From assembly GCA_900544715.1 (NCBI GenBank), contig UQWL01000007.1, positions 62,001 to 126,000 on the forward strand: a stretch of DNA of 64,000 bases. The letters are read 5' to 3'. Positions 8,217-16,546 of this stretch are shown here, piece by piece. Position 1 is the stretch's first letter. Every line of letters starts with the position of its first letter. Below the pieces are notes generated by a model. The model did no database searches, was not told the DNA's origin, and worked only from the letters and a program-made list of their open reading frames with translations. The stretch comes from an uncultured Oscillospiraceae bacterium. GTDB lineage: Bacteria; Bacillota; Clostridia; Oscillospirales; Acutalibacteraceae. The position numbers and the translations under genes were made by a program.

Positions 8217-9143
8217 TTATACGGTTTGGGATAAAGCGATCATCAAGGGCATCGTTAGAATGGAGAGGAAGGTGATCACGGCAACCGCTTTGGAAGCAAG
8301 CCCGGTATCGCGGCCGTATTTGGCGGCGAACATGACGGTGTTGTTCGCTGTGGGCGCGCTTGCGGAAATGATGCAGGAGGTCAGCAGCGCCCCCGTGATA
8401 CCGCACAGGCGGAAAATCAGCAGCATGAGGGCAGGCAGCACAAGCAGCTTGAGCATGGCCGCCAAATAGATTTTTTTCTCCCGAAACATCGTTTTTAAAT
8501 CCGTGTTGGCAAGATAGGTGCCGAACATAATCATTGCCATCGGTGTGTTCAGCCCGGCAATAAAGGAGATGGGGTCCGCCAGCACAACAGGCAGCTTTAC
8601 CTCCAGCAGGTAAAGCGGTAGGCCAATGGCAACGGAGATCGTGCCCGGGTTGAACAAAAGCTTTTTCCAATTGAATTGCTTCCCACCGGACATCACGGCC
8701 ACGCCGTGCGTAAAGCAGACAACATTGAAGGGAATCAGGCAGGCGGAGCAATAAAATACGCCGGGCGCGCCGAGCAGCGCCTGCGCCATGGGCAGCGCCA
8801 TATAGCCGACGTTCCCATAAACACTCGCATAGCGGTAAATAGCGTTTTCCTCACGGTTTCCCCTGCGAAAAAAGGGGAGGGAGATCAAGATTGCAGCGCC
8901 ATGCATGGCAAATCCGCAAACAGCGGAGATCAGCAGCGCGGTGGCGTTTTCCGCCGTCAGCTCCATGGAGAGGAAGGATTGTGTGATGATTGCGGGTGTA
9001 ACAATGTAAAAAAGGAGGTCGTTCGTCATCCGAGCGGCCTTTTCCTGATAAAGTCCGGTTTTATCTGCAAAAAAACCGACGGCGATCATGATATATAAAA
9101 TAAGCACCTGCTGCGCGGCAGTCGCCATATTTTCTAAAAACAA
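8217..9143 (-). CDS. AEC family transporter (auxin efflux carrier-like permease)
   Basis: A 308-aa integral membrane protein with about ten hydrophobic segments split into two halves, the usual AEC topology. A conserved stretch GNVGYMALPMAQALLG (residues ~112-127) in the first half and SCIISASAPTANNTVMFA in the second match the family. Bacterial AEC proteins export or exchange small organic acids and similar solutes such as malate or malonate; the substrate here is unknown. The start appears to be TTG at 9143 with GGGGA 6 nt upstream; an internal ATG is 15 nt later. It is the first gene of the leftward cluster through ricT. A second AEC gene lies at 61300. Confidence 0.85.
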   Translation of the reverse strand: MFLENMATAAQQVLILYIMIAVGFFADKTGLYQEKAARMTNDLLFYIVTPAIITQSFLSMELTAENATALLISAVCGFAMHGAAILISLPFFRRGNREENAIYRYASVYGNVGYMALPMAQALLGAPGVFYCSACLIPFNVVCFTHGVAVMSGGKQFNWKKLLFNPGTISVAIGLPLYLLEVKLPVVLADPISFIAGLNTPMAMIMFGTYLANTDLKTMFREKKIYLAAMLKLLVLPALMLLIFRLCGITGALLTSCIISASAPTANNTVMFAAKYGRDTGLASKAVAVITFLSILTMPLMIALSQTV

Positions 9144-9185
9144 AACAATTCCCCGCTTTGCAAGAAGGATTCAAAATAAAAGAAA

Positions 9186-9203
9186 GGCGGGCTTTTGCCC
9201 GCC
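9186..9203 (-). terminator. terminator after the 9220-10134 membrane gene
   Basis: GGCGGGC and GCCCGCC form a 7-bp stem with a 4-nt loop. On the minus strand it is followed by TTTCTTTTATTTT. It lies 16 bp after the stop of the leftward membrane gene. Confidence 0.85.
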
Positions 9204-9219
9204 CCAGAGGTTATGTTTG

Positions 9220-10134
9220 TTAGGCGACATCTCCAACGTCAATTTTTCGCATTGCAAAGGCTCCTTGGATCAGGACAAATAGGATCAGCAGCGATGCCAT
9301 CAGGTCGCACAGCTCAAAGGGGGATTGCGCGGCAAGCTGAGAAGAGCGGCCGATGATAACCATCACTAAGCGCGGCACAGAGCAGGCGAAGCCAAACAGG
9401 GCGGCCGGTAATCCATAGCCATACAGGCTCCACATAACACCGCGGTCGTCCACATGGGCGCAGATCCGTGCAAAATTCAGGAAGAACAGCAGCATCGCGG
9501 CGAGCATGAACAATTCCAGCAGGAGATCGGAGATGTTTTTAAAATTGATCGTGCGGGAGAAGCGGAAGATCATGCGGGCCATGATCCAGCACAGCGGTGC
9601 AACCGCAAGCAGCTTAAATTGAGAATAATCCAGCTTACCTGTGGCATAGTGATAACCAAAAAAGAGGAAGAACACGCAGCTGAGCACTGCGAACAGCACT
9701 TCAAAGATCAGGGCAAAGCCGCCGGTTTTGATGAGGTAAAGAAACAGGCTTGTATTCTGCTGCATCACAAGCGCGTTGCGCTCCGAGAGAATATTCAGGA
9801 AGTTTTCCGTTTGAGAAATGGCATCCACCACCAGCGAAACAGCGAAAAGAAGCGATACGATGCCAAGGCCGATATTTTTCCGTTTCCACAGCCGCACAGG
9901 CACATCTCCGCTCAAATAGGAGATTGCCACCAGCACAACCGTGAACACGGCGAGCAGAATATACAGCGCGGGAATTGTGGCGCTGTGGCCGGAATAAAAG
10001 CCGGTTTCCGGCTCGACCAGCCGCATCAGCTGATAGGTGCGCAGCGGCAGAATAGCCACCAGCCCCGCGGCGAAAATACAAAGAACAGCCATCATCGGGA
10101 TGGATTCGAAACGCCCTTTGAGCTTGAGCTTCAT
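9220..10134 (-). CDS. unknown multi-pass membrane protein
   Basis: A 304-aa protein that I do not recognise. It has about eight hydrophobic segments: residues ~14-34, 52-72, 85-108, 132-160, 172-190, 205-225, 238-262 and 275-295. There is no obvious catalytic motif. The N-terminus is short and basic, and the loop after the first helix is polar. An AGGAGTGATT box lies 5 nt before the ATG. It stands alone between citrate synthase (143 bp upstream, same strand) and a strong terminator, so it could be co-transcribed with citrate synthase. No partner or substrate is suggested by the context. Confidence 0.75.
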   Translation of the reverse strand: MKLKLKGRFESIPMMAVLCIFAAGLVAILPLRTYQLMRLVEPETGFYSGHSATIPALYILLAVFTVVLVAISYLSGDVPVRLWKRKNIGLGIVSLLFAVSLVVDAISQTENFLNILSERNALVMQQNTSLFLYLIKTGGFALIFEVLFAVLSCVFFLFFGYHYATGKLDYSQFKLLAVAPLCWIMARMIFRFSRTINFKNISDLLLELFMLAAMLLFFLNFARICAHVDDRGVMWSLYGYGLPAALFGFACSVPRLVMVIIGRSSQLAAQSPFELCDLMASLLILFVLIQGAFAMRKIDVGDVA

Positions 10135-10277
10135 AAATCAATCACTCCTGCTTTTTGATGCGGAACAAAACATTGCCGAATGGTTCCGCGTAAATAGGAT
10201 ATGCGCTGTATGGTTCGTGTTCAGGTTGTTTGCTCGATCTATCCGGGCTATACAAGCCGGCCGCCCGGCTCAGGCCG

Positions 10278-11693
10278 TCAGATCCGCTCCTCTGTGGGAA
10301 CGTAAATCGAAGAGCGCGGCTGCGCCTCGGTACGCTGTGCGATCGGGGTATAGACGCCGGGCAGAGAAACGCTTTTGTAGGCCGGGCGAATGATCCGGCC
10401 GCCGCTGATGAGCTCTTCCATTCGATGCGCGGCCCAGCCAGCCATGCGCGCAACGGCAAATAGGGGGGTGAAGAGATCCACTGGGATGCCGAGCATCCGG
10501 TATACCAGGCCGGAATACAGGTCTACATTAGCGCACACCCGCTTTTTATTCCCTTTCTCACGGGCGAAAATTTCGGGTGTCAGCCGCTCTACCAGCTCGA
10601 TGGAACGGAATTTTTCTTCAAACTCTGTGCCGGATGCGAATTTGCGGGCCCGCTCCTTGAGCAGAACGGCGCGCGGATCAGAGAGCGTGTAAACAGCGTG
10701 CCCCATGCCGTAAATCAGGCCGCTGTGATCCCCCGCCTGCTTATGGATGATGCGCTTGAGAAAATCGGCCACCTGGCCTTCATCCGTAAGATCGGATACC
10801 TCCTGCTCCAAGCAGTCCAGCATTTGGGTTACCTTGATGTTGGCGCCACCATGGCGGGGGCCTTTGAGGGAGCCAATGCCCGCGGCGATGGCGGAATAAG
10901 TATCTGTTCCGCTGGAGGTGAGCACCCGTGTGGAAAAGGTGGAGTTGTTACCGCCTCCGTGCTCCGCATGCAGCATCAGGCACAGATCCAGCAGCTTTGC
11001 CTCTTCATCGGTGAATTTCCGGTCAGAGCGGATGGAGTTGAGGATAAACTGAGCGGTGGTATGTTCCTTACGGATCGGATGGATGTACATGCTCTTATGA
11101 TAATAATGCCGGCGTTTGACCTGATAGGCATAGCTCATAATGGTGGGCAGCTGGGCAACGAGCTGGATGGATTGCCGCAGCACGTTTTCAATGGAGGTAT
11201 CATCCGGCTGTTCATCGTAAGAATAGAGGGCCAGCACACAGCGCGCCAGCTTATTCATGATATCCGGCGACGGCGCCTTCATAATCATATCCTCAATAAA
11301 GTCCTCCGGGAGCTCGCGGCACTGGGCCAAGGTCTGTGTAAAGGCCGTGAGCTGTGCCTGCGTGGGCAGCGTGCCAAACAGGAGCAGCCAGGCAACCTCT
11401 TCATAGCCGAAGCGGTTTTCCGCCTCGCAGCCATGCACCAGATCAAGCAGATCTATCCCGCGGTAAATCAGGCGGCCGGGCACCGGCACGCGCTCTCCGT
11501 CGCTGACATAATAGCCCTGCACGTTGCAAATGCGGGTAAGCCCCGCCATAACGCCCGTGCCATCTTGGTTGCGCAGGCCGCGCTTGACAGAATAACGCTC
11601 GAAGTCGGCGGGGTTGATGGAGTTATTTTTGCCAAGCTCCTTGCATAAATTGGAAAGAGAATCGTTGGAAAGGGGGGAGATATAGTTTGCCAT
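10278..11693 (-). CDS. gltA: citrate synthase
   Basis: A ~471-aa type I-like citrate synthase of the long Clostridia/Firmicutes form. It condenses acetyl-CoA and oxaloacetate to citrate. Landmarks are the N-terminal YRGIDLLDL, the His-containing LMLHAEHGGGNNSTFSTRV (residues ~235-253), SLKGPRHGGANI (~residues 272-283) with the second catalytic His, and the DLYSG block (~residue 395) near the catalytic Asp. Related 2-methylcitrate synthases share these motifs; no prp genes are present, so citrate synthase is preferred. I chose the ATG at 11693, preceded by GGTGAT, rather than two in-frame starts 6-9 nt upstream. It is transcribed away from the spoIID-like gene and could support glutamate synthesis in an incomplete TCA cycle. 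Confidence 0.93.
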   Translation of the reverse strand: MANYISPLSNDSLSNLCKELGKNNSINPADFERYSVKRGLRNQDGTGVMAGLTRICNVQGYYVSDGERVPVPGRLIYRGIDLLDLVHGCEAENRFGYEEVAWLLLFGTLPTQAQLTAFTQTLAQCRELPEDFIEDMIMKAPSPDIMNKLARCVLALYSYDEQPDDTSIENVLRQSIQLVAQLPTIMSYAYQVKRRHYYHKSMYIHPIRKEHTTAQFILNSIRSDRKFTDEEAKLLDLCLMLHAEHGGGNNSTFSTRVLTSSGTDTYSAIAAGIGSLKGPRHGGANIKVTQMLDCLEQEVSDLTDEGQVADFLKRIIHKQAGDHSGLIYGMGHAVYTLSDPRAVLLKERARKFASGTEFEEKFRSIELVERLTPEIFAREKGNKKRVCANVDLYSGLVYRMLGIPVDLFTPLFAVARMAGWAAHRMEELISGGRIIRPAYKSVSLPGVYTPIAQRTEAQPRSSIYVPTEERI

Positions 11694-11843
11694 TGGCATC
11701 ACCGCTCTACAAAATATAATCGTTCATAATATTGTATATCGCTGACAGGGTAAAGTCAAGGTTTTCAATGGGAACCTGCATAGGCGGAATTGCGGGGAGA
11801 CTCCTCCGCGCGCCGCCCCTGCGATTGGGAAAGGATGAGGAAA

Positions 11844-12842
11844 ATGCGCAGATATGGAGTTTTATGCATGACACTACTGCTGATTATGGTGGTTACGCCG
11901 CTACTGGCGATGGGAGAGGGCGCCGCCCAAATTCCGGACAGCCTATCTGGCGGAAATTCCGCCGGAGAAGTGCAGAAGGGTCAGGCGGGGGAAGCGGGCA
12001 CAATGAAGGTGCTGCGCGCTTCCAGCAACCGGGTGGAGACGATGAGCGATCTGGAATATGTGATCGGAGCGGTCAGTGCGGAAATGCCGCCGACCTACCA
12101 CACGGAAGCGCTCAAGGCGCAGGCGGCGGCCTGCTACACCTTTGCGCTACGTAGCCGTAACGAGCAGCTGAAAAAGCCCGATGACGCGCTTTCCGGCGCT
12201 TATCTCAACGACGACAGCTCACAGCACCAGGGCTTTATCAGCAAGGAGGAGAGTCGGGAGAAATGGGGCGGCAAGTTCGACACCTATTATAAAAAAATCA
12301 GCGAGGCCTGTGAGGCGGTCGTCGGCAAAGCGATCGTATACAATGGGGAGCCGATCGTCGCGGCTTTCCATGCCATATGCAGCGGGCAGACGGAGAGCGC
12401 GCAGGTGGTTTGGGGGAAGGATTTGCCGTATCTCCAATCTGTGCAGAGCACAGGGGACCGGCTTTCGCCGGACTATGCTTCCACGCTTTCCCTCACAAAG
12501 GATCAATTCAGCACAATGGCCAAAAAGCTGGGCCAGGTTTCCCTGGAGGGCGACGCATCCAAGTGGTTTGCCAACCCGGAAACCTCCAAGGCGGGGACGG
12601 TCACTTCCATCACCATTGGCGGGCAAAAGGTGACCGGGCAGCAGGCGCGCGAGGCCTTTGGCCTGCGCAGCGCATGTTTTACCCTGGAATATAAAAACGA
12701 CCGGTTCACCTTCCACGTCAGTGGCTATGGCCACTGCGTGGGGATGAGCCAGTACGGCGCGGATTATATGGCCCGGCAGGGCAGTTCCTGGGAGGAGATC
12801 ATTCAGCATTATTATAAAGGGGCGGAGATCAAGGAACTGTGA
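11844..12842 (+). CDS. SpoIID/LytB domain protein
   Basis: A ~332-aa secreted or membrane-anchored protein with an N-terminal hydrophobic signal/anchor (residues ~5-24). The SpoIID domain follows: MSDLEYVIGAVSAEMPPTYHTEALKAQA, with the Glu of SAEMP in the catalytic position, then FHAICSGQTESA and the C-terminal GYGHCVGMSQYGA block. SpoIID is a lytic transglycosylase that cuts peptidoglycan denuded of stem peptides during forespore engulfment. The start is uncertain: ATG at 11844 has AAAGGA 8 nt upstream, and another ATG lies 9 nt before it. It is not beside other engulfment genes (spoIIM/P), so it could also be a vegetative LytB-type enhancer. Its stop is 4 bp from the end of the convergent sigma factor gene. 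Confidence 0.9.
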   Translation: MRRYGVLCMTLLLIMVVTPLLAMGEGAAQIPDSLSGGNSAGEVQKGQAGEAGTMKVLRASSNRVETMSDLEYVIGAVSAEMPPTYHTEALKAQAAACYTFALRSRNEQLKKPDDALSGAYLNDDSSQHQGFISKEESREKWGGKFDTYYKKISEACEAVVGKAIVYNGEPIVAAFHAICSGQTESAQVVWGKDLPYLQSVQSTGDRLSPDYASTLSLTKDQFSTMAKKLGQVSLEGDASKWFANPETSKAGTVTSITIGGQKVTGQQAREAFGLRSACFTLEYKNDRFTFHVSGYGHCVGMSQYGADYMARQGSSWEEIIQHYYKGAEIKEL

Positions 12843-12846
12843 GCCG

Positions 12847-13419
12847 TTACTGATCAGGCTTTGTCAAAACCTGTTCCAGCCGGCTCATCAGGCTTTTGCG
12901 TGCGCGGGAAAGCTTGACGCGCGCGAGCTTCTCCGAGCAATTGAGCAGGGTCGCCAGCTGGGCGGTGTTGCAGCCATACGCATATTTTAAAGTGAGCGCG
13001 TAGCGGTAATCGGGAGGCAGGCAGCGGATCACCTGCAAAATCGTTTCCTCCTGCTCCCGACGCAACAGCAACGCGTCCGGCCGGTTTTCCCGATCCTCCG
13101 GGTCGGAATCCAGCTCTATCATTTCCTCTAAAGAAGATTCCTCTTGGGCCTTGCCGCGCTTGCGCTTCATATCGTAGGAAATATTTTTGATGACCGTTAT
13201 CAAAAATGCGATCGTTTTGTGCTCGTCTGACTCATCAATTTTATCCAGGCAGCTGATGATACGGATGAACGTTTCCTGCACAGCGTCCTCAGCCAGGTGC
13301 TCGTCAAACAGAATATTCTGCGCCGTGTATTTCAGGCAGCGTTCATATTGGTGGAAGAGGCGTTCAAATTTTTCACGCTCCTCCTGTGTGTCGATCATGG
13401 AAAGGTAAAGGGAAAGCAC
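12847..13419 (-). CDS. ECF-type RNA polymerase sigma factor
   Basis: A 190-aa sigma-70 family protein with only regions 2 and 4. Region 2 spans about residues 22-85, including AEDAVQETFIRI and TVIKNISYDMKRKR. Region 4 spans about residues 130-180, with a helix-turn-helix at NTAQLATLLNCSEKLARVKLSRARKSL. The linker is acidic. ECF factors direct RNA polymerase to stress or surface-response promoters and are usually held by an anti-sigma encoded next door. Here the downstream neighbour is the convergent spoIID-like gene and no anti-sigma is visible. The start is GTG at 13419 with GAGGTGG 4 nt upstream. Its target promoters are unknown. Confidence 0.9.
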   Translation of the reverse strand: MLSLYLSMIDTQEEREKFERLFHQYERCLKYTAQNILFDEHLAEDAVQETFIRIISCLDKIDESDEHKTIAFLITVIKNISYDMKRKRGKAQEESSLEEMIELDSDPEDRENRPDALLLRREQEETILQVIRCLPPDYRYALTLKYAYGCNTAQLATLLNCSEKLARVKLSRARKSLMSRLEQVLTKPDQ

Positions 13420-13571
13420 GCTGCCACCTCACTTGTTATCTGTGTAAAATCGTGGTGTCTGACAGGCCGCTTCGCAATCGTTTTGGCATGGATTATTTTA
13501 GCATGCTTCCCGGGAGAAGGCAAGTTTCGAGCGGAATAAATCCAATTCGACCAGTTTTGGGGACAGAACAA

Positions 13572-13615
13572 GGGCGCGCTGCAAATGGTGGACATACCTG
13601 TTTTGCAGCGCGCCC
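13572..13615 (-). terminator. hairpin terminator downstream of cadA
   Basis: A 14-bp perfect stem (13572-13585 with 13602-13615) lies just beyond the cadA stop on the minus strand. The tail on that strand is only moderately T-rich (TTGTTCTG). Confidence 0.65.
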
Positions 13616-13633
13616 GTTTTGTGGCACAATATA

Positions 13634-15745
13634 TTAAGCTTTTTTGCTGAGAATCCGGGCAGAGTTCAGCACAGCGAGAATCGTAACGCCCACATCGGCA
13701 AATACGGCCGCCCACATGCCTGCAAGGCTCAGCGCGCCAAGCACGAGCACGACGCCTTTTACAAGGAGCGCAAACGTGATGTTAAAGCGGATGATCCGCA
13801 TGCAGCGGCGGAAGAGAACGATTGCCTGCGGCAGCTTAGAGGGCTGGTTATTCGTTAAAACGACGTCGCCCGCCTCAATGGCAGCATCCGTGCCGAGCCC
13901 CATCGCAACGCCCACATCCGCGGCGGCAAGCACAGGGGCGTCATTAATGCCGTCGCCGACAAAGGCGGTCACGCCGCTCTCCCGTTTGATCTGTTCCAGG
14001 ATTTCCAGCTTTTCCTCCGGCAGAAGGCCGGCGTGGTATTCGGTAATCCCACACGCAGCGGCCGCATCCCTGGCCGCTTCCTCATGGTCGCCTGTGAGCA
14101 TGACGATCCGGTTGACACCCAGCGCACGCAGCTGCTTGACCGCAAGGGCGGAATCTTCACGCAGCTTGCCAGAAACAGAAACGGCCCCTAAAAGCTGCCC
14201 GCTGCGTGCAACATATACCATCTCATCCGGCAGCATGGAGGTGTTCACTCCATGTGCCTGCATGAGCCGCTCTGCACCGCAGAGGATTTCTTCCCCATCC
14301 ACAATCACGCAGGTGCCGCCGCCAGGCGTTTCAGAAAAATCACTGATCCGGGTTTCGTCAATCGCTCCAAAAGCCTCAACGATTGATCGGGCGATCGGAT
14401 GGTTGGAGCGGTATTCGGCGAGCGCGGCCGCCTCTAAAACCGCTTGTTCGGAAACACCGTTTACCGTGGCGATATGGGTGACGGTGAATTGATCGGTGGT
14501 GAGAGTGCCAGTTTTATCAAATACGACGGCTCCCGGCTTTTCCAGGGTTTCGATATAGCAGCCGCCTTTGACGAGAATCCCGCGTTTGGAGGCGGCGCCA
14601 ACCCCTGCGAAGAAGCCCAGCGGAACGCTTAACACAAACGCGCACGGGCAGGAGGCCACGAGGAACACGAGCGCGTTATGCGCCCATTCCTTCCAATCGC
14701 CGCCGAGCAGCGGGGGAACGATGGCGAGCAAGGCCGCCAATACCACGACGACGGGCGTGTAAATCTTTGCAAATTTGGTGACAAGCCGTTCCGCGGGCGC
14801 TTTGCGCTGGGCGGCATTTTCCACCATATCGATAATCCGGGAGGCGGCGGACTGTGCATAGGAGTTGACGACCCGCATCGTTAAGGTGCCGGAGCCATTA
14901 ATCATGCCGCTGAGCAATTCAGATTCTGGCCCGGCGTTTTGCGGGGCACTTTCGCCAGTAATGGCGGAGGCATCCACCGTGCTTTCACCGGAAAGCACCA
15001 CGCCGTCGAGCGGGACGCGCTCAAAGGGCAAGATTTGCAGCGTTGCGCCCACTTCCACCGCCTGTGCGGCAACCTGCTGCGTGGCGCCGTCCGGCAGCAG
15101 GAGATTGGCGGTATCCGGCCGGATTTCAGACAGCGCGGCGATCGATTTGCGGGAGCGGCCGACTGCATAGTGCTCAAATAATTCCCCTACACCAAAAAAG
15201 AGGGTAACGGCGGCCGCCTCCGCAAAATCACCCATAAAAGAGGCCGCAACCACGGCGATGGTGACGAGCAGATGCTCATCCAGGCTGATGTGGCGCAGGC
15301 TCTTGACGGCGGCTGCAAAAACTGGCCAGCCGGCGAGCAGAATGCTCGATACGAATAGGATAGGAGAAAGGATGGCCGGAACCGCAGAAATTTCCCGGCA
15401 GAGATAGGCTGCCACGAAGCATATGGCCGCGGCGATCACGGTGCCAATCTGCCATTTGCCTTCCGCTTCGCCATGTGTATGGCTGTGGCCCTGTTCCGTA
15501 TGGGCTCCGGCCTGATCGCTGGAAACTTCAACGGCCACGCAGCCCGGCTCCACACGGCTGATTTCCAGGTTGATCCGGTCTGCCAATGCGCGGGGCTCGC
15601 CCTCTGCTTTCAGGGTCAGGGTAGCGGTGGGGAAGCTTACGCTCACCTCGGAAAAAGCGTCAATCGCGGAGAGCCGTTCTTCGATTTTGGATGCACAGCT
15701 TGCACAATCCAGGTTGTTCAGTTTATACTGCCTGCGGTTTGTCAT
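13634..15745 (-). CDS. cadA: Zn/Cd/Pb-transporting P1B-type ATPase
   Basis: A 703-aa heavy-metal P-type ATPase. It has one N-terminal HMA domain with CASC near residue 15, then a His-rich linker (HTEQGHSHTHGE, residues ~81-92). Further on are the TGES phosphatase loop, the membrane CPC motif in SCPCAFVLS (~residues 363-371), the phosphorylated DKTGTLT, the HP dipeptide in NHPIARSIV, and the hinge GDGINDAPVLAAADVG. These define a P1B efflux pump; the single CPC with the ArsR/CadC-type regulator next door favours Zn(II)/Cd(II)/Pb(II) over copper. Its start overlaps the regulator's stop by 4 bp (ATGA), so the two form an operon induced when metal releases the repressor. Confidence 0.95.
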   Translation of the reverse strand: MTNRRQYKLNNLDCASCASKIEERLSAIDAFSEVSVSFPTATLTLKAEGEPRALADRINLEISRVEPGCVAVEVSSDQAGAHTEQGHSHTHGEAEGKWQIGTVIAAAICFVAAYLCREISAVPAILSPILFVSSILLAGWPVFAAAVKSLRHISLDEHLLVTIAVVAASFMGDFAEAAAVTLFFGVGELFEHYAVGRSRKSIAALSEIRPDTANLLLPDGATQQVAAQAVEVGATLQILPFERVPLDGVVLSGESTVDASAITGESAPQNAGPESELLSGMINGSGTLTMRVVNSYAQSAASRIIDMVENAAQRKAPAERLVTKFAKIYTPVVVVLAALLAIVPPLLGGDWKEWAHNALVFLVASCPCAFVLSVPLGFFAGVGAASKRGILVKGGCYIETLEKPGAVVFDKTGTLTTDQFTVTHIATVNGVSEQAVLEAAALAEYRSNHPIARSIVEAFGAIDETRISDFSETPGGGTCVIVDGEEILCGAERLMQAHGVNTSMLPDEMVYVARSGQLLGAVSVSGKLREDSALAVKQLRALGVNRIVMLTGDHEEAARDAAAACGITEYHAGLLPEEKLEILEQIKRESGVTAFVGDGINDAPVLAAADVGVAMGLGTDAAIEAGDVVLTNNQPSKLPQAIVLFRRCMRIIRFNITFALLVKGVVLVLGALSLAGMWAAVFADVGVTILAVLNSARILSKKA

Positions 15746-16152
15746 AAGGAGATCGCCCCTCTCTTGTGTAAAATATGTTGTAGCCCTGCGGCAAAGATGG
15801 AATGGACGTGCTCGTCATCCAGCGCGTAATACATTGTTTTGCCATCTCGCCTGGGGCGGACCAGGCCGGCGGTGCGCAGGATGCGTAGCTGGTGAGAAAT
15901 AGCGCTTTGCCCCATGCCCAATAGCTCCGCCAGGTCGCATACGCACAGCTCATGGTCGAGCAGGGCGCTGAGGATGCGGATGCGCGTGCTGTCGCCAAAT
16001 ACCTTAAAAAGCTCGGCCACATCGTAGAGGACTTCTTCATTCGGCATTTGTGCACGCGTGCAGGCGATGATATCCTCATGTGTTTCCGGCTCAGCACAGC
16101 AGTATTCCGGCATTTCAGACGGTGTGAGCAAAGCGGCTTGTTTGGGTTCCAT
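15742..16152 (-). CDS. cadC: ArsR/SmtB family metal-responsive repressor (CadC-like)
   Basis: A 136-aa ArsR-family winged-helix regulator. The DNA-binding part runs through FGDSTRIRILSALLDHELCVCDLAELLGMGQSAISHQLRILRTAGLV. The ELCVCDLAE motif is the alpha-3 thiolate site of CadC/ArsR, and the N-terminal extension holds further Cys and His (YCCAEPETH, residues ~17-25) that complete a CadC alpha-3N site. The C-terminal DDEHVHSIF resembles the alpha-5 zinc site. It represses the operon until Cd, Pb or Zn binds. It overlaps cadA by 4 bp. A perfect palindrome over the promoter (16194-16219) is its probable operator. Confidence 0.93.
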   Translation of the reverse strand: MEPKQAALLTPSEMPEYCCAEPETHEDIIACTRAQMPNEEVLYDVAELFKVFGDSTRIRILSALLDHELCVCDLAELLGMGQSAISHQLRILRTAGLVRPRRDGKTMYYALDDEHVHSIFAAGLQHILHKRGAISL

Positions 16153-16193
16153 ACGGCTAGCCTCCTCCTATCAAATAAACCATTGCACAATAC

Positions 16194-16254
16194 ATCATAT
16201 GAACAACTATTCATATGATGGTTTTAATATATCCCAATCGAAGGAGAAAGTCAA
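16194..16254 (-). promoter_or_regulatory. cadCA promoter and ArsR/CadC-type operator
   Basis: On the minus strand TTGACT (16254-16249), a 17-nt spacer and TATATT (16231-16226) form the promoter. A perfect 10-bp inverted repeat, ATCATATGAA (16194-16203) and TTCATATGAT (16210-16219) with a 6-nt centre, begins at the expected start site. It has the TGAA-N6-TTCA core known from SmtB/CadC operators. Confidence 0.85.
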
Positions 16255-16351
16255 GCAGGAAGGCGGATTTTTTTGAATGATTTTTTGTTGAATCACTTTT
16301 TGAGAAGGAGAATATCAGAAATCGGGCCGGTCCCCGTGCCCTCCGTTTTGC

Positions 16352-16456
16352 TTGTGGATTGCAGGAAGCTGTGATATAATAGCGTCAAACGAGTCGTTTG
16401 ACGCATTGGAAAAATGCCTGTCGGCGTGAAACGCCTCCTGCCGCTGAGCGGCAACG
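16352..16456 (+). promoter_or_regulatory. proB promoter and structured leader element (copy 1)
   Basis: TTGTGG (16352-16357), 17 nt and TATAAT (16375-16380, extended TGA before it) make a strong promoter. One base downstream is a perfect inverted repeat, GCGTCAAACG (16382-16391) and CGTTTGACGC (16395-16404), loop AGT. Next comes a 52-nt block (16405-16456) starting ATTGGAAAAATGCCTG and holding two predicted hairpins: GGCG/CGCC with a 5-nt loop, and GCCGC/GCGGC with loop TGA. The block recurs upstream of prmA with 48 of 52 identities. Its function is unknown; position suggests a 5' leader or operator of proBA. Confidence 0.7.
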
Positions 16457-16546
16457 CTATTTTGAAAAGCATTGTAAAGATAACTCAGATATATTATATT
16501 CATCAATTGCCGGTTTGAACCGGCATTAGGGAATAGGGGACGGAAT

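Noticed and set aside
10698..11648. Plus-strand open frame of 316 codons opposite citrate synthase.
   Set aside because: Citrate synthase on the minus strand carries all active-site blocks; the plus frame has atypical His/Arg/Gly-rich composition.
11703..11790. A possible sigma-E-type promoter (CATAATATT) upstream of the SpoIID-like gene.
   Set aside because: A -35 element at proper spacing could not be found, so sporulation control is not claimed.
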